From Methanoregula sp. (GTDB taxonomy: Archaea; Halobacteriota; Methanomicrobia; Methanomicrobiales; Methanospirillaceae): DNA of 36,583 nucleotides. Shown here piece by piece: positions 9,273 to 18,626 of the stretch. Location of the stretch: assembly GCA_026394655.1 (NCBI GenBank), contig JAPKXU010000058.1, forward strand, positions 1-36,583, in the 5' to 3' direction. The position numbers and the translations under genes are program-made. Every line of letters starts with the position of its first letter. Position 1 is the stretch's first letter. Under the pieces are notes generated by a model. The model was given only the letters and a program-made list of their open reading frames with translations, ran no database searches and had not been told where the DNA came from.

Positions 9273-10940
9273 ATGATCTCCACCGATCACAATATGCCCG
9301 ATTACGGAACAATGTACAAAAATTTCCGGATCGAAGTGCCTGAGTACTTTAACTTCGGTTTCGATGTGATCGATGCATGGGCAAAAAAAGACCGTAACAA
9401 ACTCGCCATGATCTGGGTGAGCCAGAAATGCGAGGAAAAAAAATACAGCTTCTTTGACCTCGCGAACCTGTCAAACCAGGCAGCAAATGTTCTCTTAAAA
9501 TACGGGATCAACAAGGGTGACCGTGTCCTTGTCATGCTCCCCCGCGTCCCCGAATGGTGGATTTTCGCTATCGCGCTCATCAAACTCGGTGCAATCTTCT
9601 GTCCCTGCCCCACAATGCTCACACCACGTGATATCAAGTACCGGGTGAACAAAGGCAAATTCCGGATGATTATCACGGATCTCGAAAATTCCAGGAAAGT
9701 GGAAGAGATCTGCAACGAGTGCCCGACGCTCACGTGCCGGTTTGTTGTGGATGCGGAGCTGGACGGGTGGGCGAGCTGGCCCTACGAACTGCTCTACCCG
9801 GCACCGGTATCACACCATTCTGTGAGTATCCCGGACGAGCACCGGACGAAATCCACCGATCCGATGCTCATCTATTTCACCTCCGGCACTGCGGGCGAAC
9901 CCAAGCAGGTGCTCCACGACAACAGTTACCCGCTTGGGCATATTGTCACCGCCCGGTTCTGGCAGGACATCCGGCACAATGACCTTCACTTCACCGTTTC
10001 TGACACGGGTTGGGCGAAATGTGCGTGGGGAAAGATCTTCGGTCAATGGATCGAAGGTGCGTGCATATTCGTTTACAATTTCAACGGGAAGTTTAAGGCA
10101 ACCGAAGTACTGCCTCTCCTTGAAAAGTACGAGGTCACGACGTTCTGTTGCCCCCCCACCATTTATCGCATGTTGATCCTCGCCGATCTCGACCGGTTTG
10201 ATCTATCGTCGCTGCGCCACTGTACGAGCGTGGGAGAACCGTTGAATCCTGAAGTGATCCGGGTCTGGAAAGAAGGGACGGGGCTGACAATCTGCGAAGG
10301 TTACGGGCAGACTGAGACAGCGTGCTGTGTTGGGGCGTTTCCCTGCCTCGAATCCCGTCCGGGCTCGATGGGCAAACCGTCGCCCGGCTGGGATGTGCAG
10401 ATCCATGATGAGGGGGGGAAGCCCGTCGGTGTGCGGGAAGAGGGCAGGCTTGCGATCTCCTGCAACCCGCGCCCACCCGGTCTGATCATCGAGTATCTCG
10501 ACAACCCGGATGAGAACAAGAAATCGTTTGTGAATGGCTGGTATTACACTGGTGACAAGGCGTACCGCGACGAGGATGGGTTCTACTGGTTCATCGGCAG
10601 GGACGATGACGTGATCAAGAGTTCAGGGTACCGGATCGGTCCGTTTGAAGTCGAGAGTGCGCTCATCGAGCATCCGGCGGTTCAGGAAGCCGCAGTGGTT
10701 GGTTCACCGGACCGGATCCGTGGGTTGATCGTGAAGGCGTTTGTTGTACTGAACACAGGCTATGAACCGTCCGAAGCGCTCGTCCGAGAGATCAAGAAGT
10801 ACGTGAAGCACACGACCGCACCGTACAAGTACCCGAGAGCGATTGAGTTTATGCCAGAATTACCAAAGACGCTGTCCGGGAAGATCAAACGGAACGAACT
10901 CCGTTTGCAGGAAGAGCAGAAGTACAATGACCGGAAATGA
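9273..10940 (+). CDS. AMP-forming acyl-CoA synthetase (acetyl/medium-chain acyl-CoA synthetase-like)
   Basis: AMP-binding motif YFTSGTAGEPK, GYGQTE, YTGDKAYRDEDGFYWFIGRDDDVIKSSGYRIGPFEVES, KTLSGKIKR. Confidence 0.92.
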   Translation: MISTDHNMPDYGTMYKNFRIEVPEYFNFGFDVIDAWAKKDRNKLAMIWVSQKCEEKKYSFFDLANLSNQAANVLLKYGINKGDRVLVMLPRVPEWWIFAIALIKLGAIFCPCPTMLTPRDIKYRVNKGKFRMIITDLENSRKVEEICNECPTLTCRFVVDAELDGWASWPYELLYPAPVSHHSVSIPDEHRTKSTDPMLIYFTSGTAGEPKQVLHDNSYPLGHIVTARFWQDIRHNDLHFTVSDTGWAKCAWGKIFGQWIEGACIFVYNFNGKFKATEVLPLLEKYEVTTFCCPPTIYRMLILADLDRFDLSSLRHCTSVGEPLNPEVIRVWKEGTGLTICEGYGQTETACCVGAFPCLESRPGSMGKPSPGWDVQIHDEGGKPVGVREEGRLAISCNPRPPGLIIEYLDNPDENKKSFVNGWYYTGDKAYRDEDGFYWFIGRDDDVIKSSGYRIGPFEVESALIEHPAVQEAAVVGSPDRIRGLIVKAFVVLNTGYEPSEALVREIKKYVKHTTAPYKYPRAIEFMPELPKTLSGKIKRNELRLQEEQKYNDRK

Positions 10941-11254
10941 CCGGAGATAATTTTCACCGGTTCTTTTTTATTTAGAATGTATATGCCGGCAAAAGATGGT
11001 GCGGTTCCTATGAAAAGCACCATGTCTTTTCCCGGTCTTTAGACTGCAAACGCCTAAGCGTTCCTATGCATTTTTCATCTGCCGGTAAATGGCGTACTAT
11101 CTCCCCTTGCGGTTCTCCGGATAGTGAATATCCGATCTTTTTTTGGCTGTGTTGTCGCCACTCTATCAAAAAAATTTCTTTACGGCAGTTCTCCCCATGT
11201 GCATAATCACGCATTGCACCAATGCCGCTACTACTCCTGAATTAATTCCACACT

Positions 11255-11266
11255 ATGGTGCACCAT
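11255..11266. promoter_or_regulatory. Perfect 12-bp palindrome ATGGTGCACCAT, candidate operator
   Basis: Self-complementary sequence 43 bp before the probable start ATG at 11309; related half-sites at 11212-11224, 11289-11294 and 11310-11315. Confidence 0.5.
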
Positions 11267-13171
11267 CCAATCATAACTCTCATATCACGCACCACCAAAC
11301 GATTAGATATGGTGCGATACTCTGTTACCATGGACGACACACTGACAGAAACTATTGACAGATCCTGCGAGCGACGCAAGATATCCCGATCAGACTGGAT
11401 CAACGAAGCCTGCACCACACAACTTGGAGGGACGGACAAACTCACCACGATTGGTGCACCGACGCTCCATACTACCGGCACACCCCCTGCGCTTGACCTG
11501 CACAATATGCCGGACTACGAAACAATGTACAAAAAATTCCGGATTGAAGTACCGGAGTACTTTAACTTCGGTTTCGATGTGATCGATGCATGGGCACACA
11601 AGGACCGGAACAAACTGGCAATGATCTGGGTGAACCAGAACGGAGTTGAAAAGAAGTTTACGTTCTGGGATCTGATGCGGAAGTCAAACCAGATTGTCAA
11701 CATGTTCATCAAGTACGGGTTGAACAAGGGTGATCGCGTTCTCATCATGCTGCCCCGTGTTCCCGAATGGTGGATGTCCACTATCGCTATCATCAAGCGG
11801 GGAGCTGTCTACTGTCCTGTCCCAACGATGCTGACGCTAAAAGACCTGAAGTACCGGATCAATGCAGCGGACATCAAGATGGTGATTACTGATGAAGAAC
11901 AGGCAGACAAGATCGATGCTATAGCAAAGGAATGCCCCACACTTTCCTGCAAACTTTTAATCGATGGCAAGCGTCCGGGCTGGATTAGTTACCCGGTCGA
12001 ACTGGACTACCCGGCACCAGTCTCTGTAAAACTTGTCACCCTTCCCATGATGAAGAAGACAAAAGCGACCGATCCGCTCGTCATCTTCTTCACCTCCGGC
12101 ACCACGGGCGAACCCAAGATGGTGCTCCATGACCAGAGTTACGCGCTCGGGCACATCGTTACTGCACGGTTCTGGCATGACATCCGGAAGAACGACCTCC
12201 ACTTCACCCTCTCCGACACCGGCTGGGCAAAGAGTGCGTGGGGCAAACTGTACGGGCAGTGGTTCGAAGGCGCTGCGATCTTCGTTTACGATATCCGGAG
12301 CAAGTTCAATTCGACCGAGATCCTGCCGCTCATCGAGGAGTACGGAATCACCACATTCTGCTGCCCCCCTACGATCTACCGGATGCTGATCCTCGCCGAT
12401 CTCGACAAGTTCGACTTTACCGAACTCCGTCACTGCACGAGTGCGGGAGAACCGCTGAACCCGGAAGTTATCAAGGCATGGAAGGATGCCACCGGGATTA
12501 CGATCTACGAGGGTTACGGGCAGACTGAGACCGTTCTCTGCATCGGGACGTTTCAAGGTATGACCCCCAAGTTCGGCTCCATGGGCAGACCATCTCCGGG
12601 CTGGGTAATCGAGCTTCACGACGATAATGGTAAACCTGTCACACTTCACGAAGAGGGCAGGATCGCGATCAAGACTGATCCACGCCCGGTAGGGTTATTT
12701 TCAGAGTACCTGAACAACGATGAGGAGAACCGGCACTCGTTTGTCAACGGTTGGTACTATACCGGAGACAAGGCATACAAGGACGAGGACGGGTATCTCT
12801 GGTTTGTTGGCAGGGACGACGACGTGATCAAGGCGTCCGGTTACCGGATTGGACCATTCGAAGTTGAGAGCGCCATCCTTGAGCACCCTGCCGTGCAGGA
12901 AGCTGCGGTTATTGGTTCACCGGATGATATCCGGGGGTTGATCGTCAAGGCGTTTGTAATCTTAAAACCCGGGTACAAACCATCCGATGGATTGGTGCGG
13001 GAGATCCAGACATACGTGAAGAAGGTGACTGCACCGTACAAGTACCCCCGTGCAATCGAATTTGTTGAATCCCTGCCTAAGACGATTTCAGGAAAGATAA
13101 AAAGAGGCGAGTTGCGCGAGCGGGATCAGAAGAAGTATATGACCGGCAATAATGGGCAAAAGAAGGCGTGA
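11255..13171 (+). CDS. Ribbon-helix-helix domain fused to AMP-forming acyl-CoA synthetase
   Basis: N-terminal MVRYSVTMDDTLTETIDRSCERRKISRSDWINEACTTQL is a typical RHH/CopG-type domain. It continues in frame into the synthetase (FFTSGTTGEPK, GYGQTE, GRDDDVIKASGYRIG, KTISGKIKR). An alternative start is ATG 11309. Confidence 0.9.
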   Translation: MVHHPIITLISRTTKRLDMVRYSVTMDDTLTETIDRSCERRKISRSDWINEACTTQLGGTDKLTTIGAPTLHTTGTPPALDLHNMPDYETMYKKFRIEVPEYFNFGFDVIDAWAHKDRNKLAMIWVNQNGVEKKFTFWDLMRKSNQIVNMFIKYGLNKGDRVLIMLPRVPEWWMSTIAIIKRGAVYCPVPTMLTLKDLKYRINAADIKMVITDEEQADKIDAIAKECPTLSCKLLIDGKRPGWISYPVELDYPAPVSVKLVTLPMMKKTKATDPLVIFFTSGTTGEPKMVLHDQSYALGHIVTARFWHDIRKNDLHFTLSDTGWAKSAWGKLYGQWFEGAAIFVYDIRSKFNSTEILPLIEEYGITTFCCPPTIYRMLILADLDKFDFTELRHCTSAGEPLNPEVIKAWKDATGITIYEGYGQTETVLCIGTFQGMTPKFGSMGRPSPGWVIELHDDNGKPVTLHEEGRIAIKTDPRPVGLFSEYLNNDEENRHSFVNGWYYTGDKAYKDEDGYLWFVGRDDDVIKASGYRIGPFEVESAILEHPAVQEAAVIGSPDDIRGLIVKAFVILKPGYKPSDGLVREIQTYVKKVTAPYKYPRAIEFVESLPKTISGKIKRGELRERDQKKYMTGNNGQKKA

Positions 13172-13221
13172 TCTTCAATTTCCCTTACATTTATTAGAGC
13201 ATGAACGTAATCTATAAAGGC

Positions 13222-13306
13222 GCGAGGGTAGCCAAGCCAGGTCAACGGCGCTAGGTTCAGGGCCTAGTCTCGCAGGAGTTCTTGGGTTCGAATCCCATCC
13301 CTCGCA
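13222..13306 (+). tRNA. tRNA-Leu (anticodon CAG)
   Basis: 85-nt cloverleaf: acceptor GCGAGGG/CCCTCGC, anticodon stem CTAGG-TTCAGGG-CCTAG, long variable arm, TTC in GGGTTCGAATCCC. CCA is not encoded. Confidence 0.96.
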
Positions 13307-13399
13307 TTCTTTTTTATTTTCCGACCCTTTCAAAAAGATCGCTCAAAAATTCAATCGAACACAGGTTTGATAATCCTGCAGGAGTAAAAGTGTGTTATC

Positions 13400-13549
13400 A
13401 TGCCCGAGCTTATCAAAAGTAAATGCAAAAATCCTGATGCGTATCTGGACGAGCAGGATTTAAAAGACATAGCCGAGGCTGAAGAGGATATCCGGCAGGG
13501 ACGGGTTTACACTACAGAAGAATTGCGGGCAAAACTCGGGATCCAATGA
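13400..13549 (+). CDS. RelB-like antitoxin
   Basis: 49-aa ORF (below the track size cutoff): MPELIKSKCKNPDAYLDEQDLKDIAEAEEDIRQGRVYTTEELRAKLGIQ. Overlaps the downstream toxin start by ATGA. Confidence 0.7.
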   Translation: MPELIKSKCKNPDAYLDEQDLKDIAEAEEDIRQGRVYTTEELRAKLGIQ

Positions 13550-13798
13550 GTTATTCTTTTTTCGGACAGATCGCTCCCGTAAAGATTTGGAGAAATTGCC
13601 CGGGCACATCTCAAAACGAATTACCGATAAAGTCGTGTCGTTGTCAGAAAACCCTTATCGTACGGTTGAACGATGCGAAGGTTACCCGTACTATCATCAG
13701 CGTATCGGAGCCTACGCGCTGTTCTTAAAATTGACGATTCCACAATGTTGATCACTGTTGTTAAAGTAGGTCTCAGAAAAAAAGTATATGATCGGTGA
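13546..13798 (+). pseudogene. RelE/ParE-like toxin, disrupted by two apparent 1-nt deletions
   Basis: Adding one T to the T6 run (13557-13562) and one nt after 13715 restores MSYSFFRTDRSRKDLEKLPGHISKRITDKVVSLSENPYRTVERCEGYPYYHQRIGAYRAVLKIDDSTMLITVVKVGLRKKVYDR*. Confidence 0.75.
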
Positions 13799-13949
13799 TC
13801 TCTCCTATCCCTAAAACCCTCTCTTTTCTCACTTGCCGCTATTCTTCGCATCGATCGTGAAAACTGCCAAAAAGCATCCCGGCAGGGTTCGTTATTATCA
13901 CCCCGGATCTGGGACGCCACATCGTCACAAAAAGATCCGCGTTCGTGCA

Positions 13950-14168
13950 TCAGACAATACCCTTCCGGCGCAGCATGAGCCCGATGCCGCCATAGACTAC
14001 ACCAGCGGCGAAGATACCGGCTACGAGCATAACGAGAGCGTCATAATTGCCTGACAGGATCGCTTGCACCAGGTTGTATACAACAAGAAAGACGGCTATT
14101 GCTATGCATACAATTCCCGCATACACGATGCCTACTGCAATCGTGCCAGTAACAATCAGGTCATCCAT
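13950..14168 (-). CDS. Small membrane protein with two predicted transmembrane helices
   Basis: 72-aa hydrophobic ORF, 12 bp downstream of the glycosyltransferase ORF on the same strand. Confidence 0.55.
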   Translation of the reverse strand: MDDLIVTGTIAVGIVYAGIVCIAIAVFLVVYNLVQAILSGNYDALVMLVAGIFAAGVVYGGIGLMLRRKGIV

Positions 14169-14180
14169 GATCAGACCCTC

Positions 14181-15269
14181 TCATTCAAGATACCCGGCGA
14201 GCACTTCACGATAGAGTCGCTTCACATTTTCTTCAGTCTTTGGCATGGGCGGGAACCCGGCATATGTGCGTGCCGTGGCAAGATCTCGCGGAAGATCCAG
14301 CTGGTACTGGTTCCGGGAATGGAACCAGCCGTTCTGTTCATAGTACCATGACAGGTATTCCTGTTCGGTCTGTCCCGGTGTGGGAATGAAACACGCGTAT
14401 CGCTTGTCCAGATCCGCCAGCTCCATCATGGAGGTATATCCCGACCGGCACACTATGCACTTCGCCCGGTTCATTAGTTCGACTTTCTCGGCAGTCGAAG
14501 CATACCCGATTACCATGCAATTGGGAGTGATTTGGCGTGTTCCCTCTCGCCCGGGGCTTCCCAGCAGAACAACAGTGCTGCCCGGTAACGAAGTAACCTG
14601 CGGGAGCAGGATCTCTTCGAGCCGGGTGCGCTGTGGTTCGGGACCGGAGATGAGGATCAACTGGTCGAGATCCTGTGGCACACTCATCTTTCTGGTACTT
14701 GCAAGAATGCCGGCAAAGAAGACACGTTGCCGGGTCGCATCCACAGCAGGTCGGGATAATTTGCCTGCGAGGGAAGCAGGTCCGGGGGGGTTGTCCGGCA
14801 CGACAACACGGTCAAACTTTTCATGGAGATACCCATTCACGGGTAATGCGAGAAGTTCCACGGGATAAAGATACAGGGGAAAATGAAAATGGAGTTGATG
14901 AGTAATAAAAACAGACGGGATCTTTGCGGAATAGACCCCGGGCCGGTTGTCGCTGATGACAAGCTCGTACTTGGTGCGGGAGAGGATCCGGTCAAGCATC
15001 CTCCGCTCATCTGCGAGAGATCGCAGGAGCGAAGGAAAAGATGCAACGAGTTTCGGCAGGAAGAACCGGCTCGAACTGTAGGGTGCCGGGTAATCGGGAA
15101 ATTCGATGAAGTGTGCGCTAGGGAACTCCTGTTTTGCCACCAGAAGGGCATTGCCGAACGCTGCAACGGTGACCTCATGACCGTGTTCGATAAGAGCCCG
15201 GATGATCGGAATGTCGCGCGTCGCATGTCCGAGCCCCCAGTTTAACGGTGAGATGAGAACGTGCGACAT
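14181..15269 (-). CDS. Glycosyltransferase, COG1819 / MJ1255-like family
   Basis: N-terminal SPLNWGLGHATRDIPIIRALIEHGHEV; C-terminal CRSGYTSMMELADLDKRYACFIPTPGQTEQEYL. Confidence 0.82.
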   Translation of the reverse strand: MSHVLISPLNWGLGHATRDIPIIRALIEHGHEVTVAAFGNALLVAKQEFPSAHFIEFPDYPAPYSSSRFFLPKLVASFPSLLRSLADERRMLDRILSRTKYELVISDNRPGVYSAKIPSVFITHQLHFHFPLYLYPVELLALPVNGYLHEKFDRVVVPDNPPGPASLAGKLSRPAVDATRQRVFFAGILASTRKMSVPQDLDQLILISGPEPQRTRLEEILLPQVTSLPGSTVVLLGSPGREGTRQITPNCMVIGYASTAEKVELMNRAKCIVCRSGYTSMMELADLDKRYACFIPTPGQTEQEYLSWYYEQNGWFHSRNQYQLDLPRDLATARTYAGFPPMPKTEENVKRLYREVLAGYLE

Positions 15270-15475
15270 GGTGGAATTCCTGCATCAGTTACACCAGATA
15301 TTATCCCGACGTATATTGAATGATTCGCAAATATTCTCCTTTTCCGGGCATAATAGAAAACCATAATACGGCATTAAAATGAGTAAATCCCTGTCAGGAA
15401 CTCCAATGACATGGAAAGATTGAGCGAGCAGTGATCTCCCCAACTATGGGCAGGACTCCGCTTGTCTCACGTTCC

Positions 15476-16312
15476 TCACGTTACAACCGCTTTCTCGAAC
15501 CTCCATCGTGCGAACAGGTACATGATCACCGCAAACAGAAGGAGCCCGGCGAATGAGAGACAGATGGCTGTTACCGAGTACGTATACGATACCCCCATCG
15601 CGATAAAATCGGGACCGATTGCAAAGTACCGTATCCCGTTAATAAGGAGCGTCATCGGGTTGTATGTGGAGATGACGCGCAGGACTTCGGGGAACGCATC
15701 GATTGGGTAGAGCGCGTTCGAGGCAAAGAAGATCGGCATGGTAAGGAGCGTCATGATGCCCTGCATCCCCTCTGGTGTCTCCATGGAGATCGCAATCCCC
15801 GCAGAGAGGAAGAGGAACCCCAGCGAGAAGACACCGACAAAGAGGAGGATCCCAAGAACGGCAAGCACAATCCGGGCCGGGTCATATCCGACAAAGAAAC
15901 TGGCACCGATTGCTATCCCAAAGACCATGATGATCAACGACTGGATGAATGATTTGGTCATACCCGACAGTCCGATCCCGATGATCACGTGATCGCGCGG
16001 CATCGGGCTTGCAAGGATCTCCCGCATAAGTCCCCAGTTCTTGTCAAAGAGGATGATCATCCCGCCAAAGAGGCTGGTAAACAGCGTCGTCATCGCAATG
16101 ATCCCGGCTGCCATAAAGGTGAGGTAGCCGACCGCGTGCACGCCCGGAGGCACCGGGACACCTGCCATCAGCTGATCGAAACTCGACGACATTGCGATGC
16201 CGAAGAATGCGAGCCAGAGCGCCGGTTGAAGGAGCGATGAGAAGAGCATTGTCCGGAACCGGACGAACCGGATCATGTCGCGCCAGTAGATGTTCAGAAA
16301 GCCGAGGTTCAT
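15476..16312 (-). CDS. ABC-2 type transporter permease (DrrB-like)
   Basis: Multiple TM segments; begins MNLGFLNIYWRDMIRFVRFRTML; downstream of the ATPase gene in the same orientation. Confidence 0.88.
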   Translation of the reverse strand: MNLGFLNIYWRDMIRFVRFRTMLFSSLLQPALWLAFFGIAMSSSFDQLMAGVPVPPGVHAVGYLTFMAAGIIAMTTLFTSLFGGMIILFDKNWGLMREILASPMPRDHVIIGIGLSGMTKSFIQSLIIMVFGIAIGASFFVGYDPARIVLAVLGILLFVGVFSLGFLFLSAGIAISMETPEGMQGIMTLLTMPIFFASNALYPIDAFPEVLRVISTYNPMTLLINGIRYFAIGPDFIAMGVSYTYSVTAICLSFAGLLLFAVIMYLFARWRFEKAVVT

Positions 16313-16313
16313 C

Positions 16314-17321
16314 CTAATTCCCTCCCGGGCGGAGCGAAAGTATCGAAGTCTTCCCAGTTGGTTCGTCGCGGATCTCTTTACCCGTGTAGTGCAGGAAGAC
16401 GTCATCCATTGAGGGTTTCTTTAAATTCACGGTTGCGATGGTAATCCCCGCATTCCGCAGTGTTTCCATGATGACCGGGAGCACTTTTGTCCCGTCATCG
16501 TTAATCATGACAAGAACGCCCTTTGACTTCTGCGTAATATCCTTCACTGACAAGAGTCCCCGCAGCGCTTCTGCTGCCAAGATATTGTTGCTCGTTTCAA
16601 GATAGACCAGATCCTGCCCCAGCGTGTTCTTGAGCTCCCACGATGTGCCGGTGATGATAATCTTTCCATGGTCGATGATGCTGATCCGGTCAGACAACTG
16701 GTCGGCTTCGTCCATGTAATGGGTAGTGAGAAAGATGGTTGTGCCCGTTTTATTGACATTTTTTATGTAGTCCCACATCCGCATCCGGGTCTGTGGGTCA
16801 AGCCCGATCGTAGGCTCGTCCAAAAAAAGCACCTTCGGGCGCGTCATCAGACCACGGGCAATCTCAAGCCGACGCTTCATGCCACCGGAGAGGTGCTTTG
16901 TCCGCACATCCCGTTTCCCCTCCAGTTGGACAAGCGTGAGAAGTTCCTCGATGCGGGCACGGCGTTCGGCGTGGGGCATCGAGTAGAGTTTTCCGTGGAA
17001 TTCGAGGATCTCCCAGACGGTCATGTCACGGTCGAGCGTTATCTCCTGGAAGACGATCCCGATCGATTCCCGCACCTGTTGTGCCTCGCGGGTGACATCA
17101 AAACCGGCAACTTTCGCTTCCCCTTTCTGGAGGGCAAGGAGCGTGATGAGGACATTGATCGCGGTACTTTTCCCGGCGCCGTTTGGACCAAGAAATGAAA
17201 ATATTTCTCCTTTTTTTACGGTAAAACTGATCCCTTCGACCGCTTTTGCGTCACCGTAGGCATGTTCGAGATTTTTTACGAAGATGATACCCTGATCCTC
17301 TGTTGTCTGTGTGCCTGCCAT
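16314..17321 (-). CDS. ABC transporter ATP-binding protein (DrrA/daunorubicin-resistance-like)
   Basis: Walker A GPNGAGKST, signature LSGGMKRRLEIARGL, Walker B VLFLDEPTIGLD. Start taken at MAGTQTTEDQ; the ORF can extend to 17360. Confidence 0.92.
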   Translation of the reverse strand: MAGTQTTEDQGIIFVKNLEHAYGDAKAVEGISFTVKKGEIFSFLGPNGAGKSTAINVLITLLALQKGEAKVAGFDVTREAQQVRESIGIVFQEITLDRDMTVWEILEFHGKLYSMPHAERRARIEELLTLVQLEGKRDVRTKHLSGGMKRRLEIARGLMTRPKVLFLDEPTIGLDPQTRMRMWDYIKNVNKTGTTIFLTTHYMDEADQLSDRISIIDHGKIIITGTSWELKNTLGQDLVYLETSNNILAAEALRGLLSVKDITQKSKGVLVMINDDGTKVLPVIMETLRNAGITIATVNLKKPSMDDVFLHYTGKEIRDEPTGKTSILSLRPGGN

Positions 17322-17322
17322 C

Positions 17323-17955
17323 TTATCTCTCCTGTGCCATTGAACCGGTGGCTGCATCATTGTCCTCGCGTTTCCCTCTTTTTATCTCACCGTCTCCCAC
17401 ATGGTTGTGCAACTCTGTCATGAAACCTGCCACCCATTCCCGCTCAGTCTGTAAGTGGGCGAGCGAACGATCGAAGAGCGCGATGACGTAAAACGGTTTT
17501 CTTTCTTTTGTCTTTGTTACGCGCATCGATTGCATGTGGAGGATCACTTCATCAATGACCCTGAGTCGTTCGGCAAGGCATGTATGGATCTCATCGCACG
17601 AGAGCAACGTCCCGTTTGCAATCCCGAGACTGAACGGGGAGCGCATTGGCGTGAACTGCGAGAGGAAGGAACGGACTGCCTCCGTCAATGCAGTCCTCCC
17701 GGCGTCTGTGATCGTGTACACGTTCCGCGATGGTCTGGTATCCGGTTGCTCCGAGGTACTCGTGATCAGGTGCTGCTGTTCGAGCCTTTTTAAGACATAA
17801 TAAATTGAAGAGAAGCCGATCTCCGTCCAATGTCGCATGCCGCGCTCTTCAATAATTTTCTCGATGGTGTACCCGTAGAGCGGGCGCTCAGAGAGGAGTC
17901 CCAAGACTGCGGATTCCCGTTCGCTGGTACCCGTGGTCCGATTTTTCATTCTCAA
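17323..17955 (-). CDS. PadR-family transcriptional regulator
   Basis: VLGLLSERPLYGYTIEKIIEERGMRHWTEIGFSSIYYVLKRLEQQHLI is a classic PadR winged helix; first gene of the ABC operon. Confidence 0.9.
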   Translation of the reverse strand: MRMKNRTTGTSERESAVLGLLSERPLYGYTIEKIIEERGMRHWTEIGFSSIYYVLKRLEQQHLITSTSEQPDTRPSRNVYTITDAGRTALTEAVRSFLSQFTPMRSPFSLGIANGTLLSCDEIHTCLAERLRVIDEVILHMQSMRVTKTKERKPFYVIALFDRSLAHLQTEREWVAGFMTELHNHVGDGEIKRGKREDNDAATGSMAQER

Positions 17956-18172
17956 AGTATTCTCACATTAGAATATATGAAGATAGGGATATGGGCACGG
18001 GATCTTCAGGAAAGAAAAGGCTGTGGAACGGAGAACGATGTGTACCATATTGGTTCACCCGCACCAACTGGATTTGATTAAGCAGGGAACGTGTTGACGG
18101 CGGCTATACCCGCCTTATATGCCGGATGCAAGGTTAGAGTTCAGGGCAGTCGATCCGGTGTTAAATAATGCC

Positions 18173-18478
18173 TTATCCTTTCGTGCAGAAGTGACCGATA
18201 TTGAGATGATCTTTTGTAAATAACTCACATGCCGGACAATAGCAGGCAGATGATCGTGCATTTTCTGCAGTTGATGATTTTCCTCGTGCACAGAATAGTG
18301 CCTGTGGGGGGAATTTTTCTAATTTATTCGTCTTGAATGTCGGGCAGGCTCCACAAAACCTTTTGCAAGTCTCTAAGTTTGTTTCATTATCCTCCACTGT
18401 TGTCCCGGTTGTTATCATGACGAGGTACTCCATCTGGAAATTACATAAATCTATGCAAGCCTCCCGTGTTGACTTCAT
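18173..18478 (-). CDS. Cysteine-rich DUF2769-like protein
   Basis: VEDNETNLETCKRFCGACPTFKTNKLEKFPPQALFCARGKSS...CYCPACELF. The true start is probably an internal Met. Confidence 0.65.
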   Translation of the reverse strand: MKSTREACIDLCNFQMEYLVMITTGTTVEDNETNLETCKRFCGACPTFKTNKLEKFPPQALFCARGKSSTAENARSSACYCPACELFTKDHLNIGHFCTKG

Positions 18479-18626
18479 GCAGGTGGATGACCGTGTGTTG
18501 CAGATGGGAAAAACGGGTTTTTCCCCTATCGTTCCTCTGGCGCATTTTGCACGCGCAGGGGAATATCGGCAATAATCAGGACAACCGCGATAAATTTAAT
18601 CAACTGCAAACCAAAGAGATTCTGAA

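Noticed and set aside
11957-12649. 230-aa ORF antisense to the RHH-synthetase
   Set aside because: Opposite strand of a well-conserved AMP-binding core; no independent evidence for coding.
13222-13306. tRNA-Leu as an integration site for a mobile element together with the nearby toxin-antitoxin locus
   Set aside because: No integrase gene and no direct repeat of the tRNA 3' end was found downstream.
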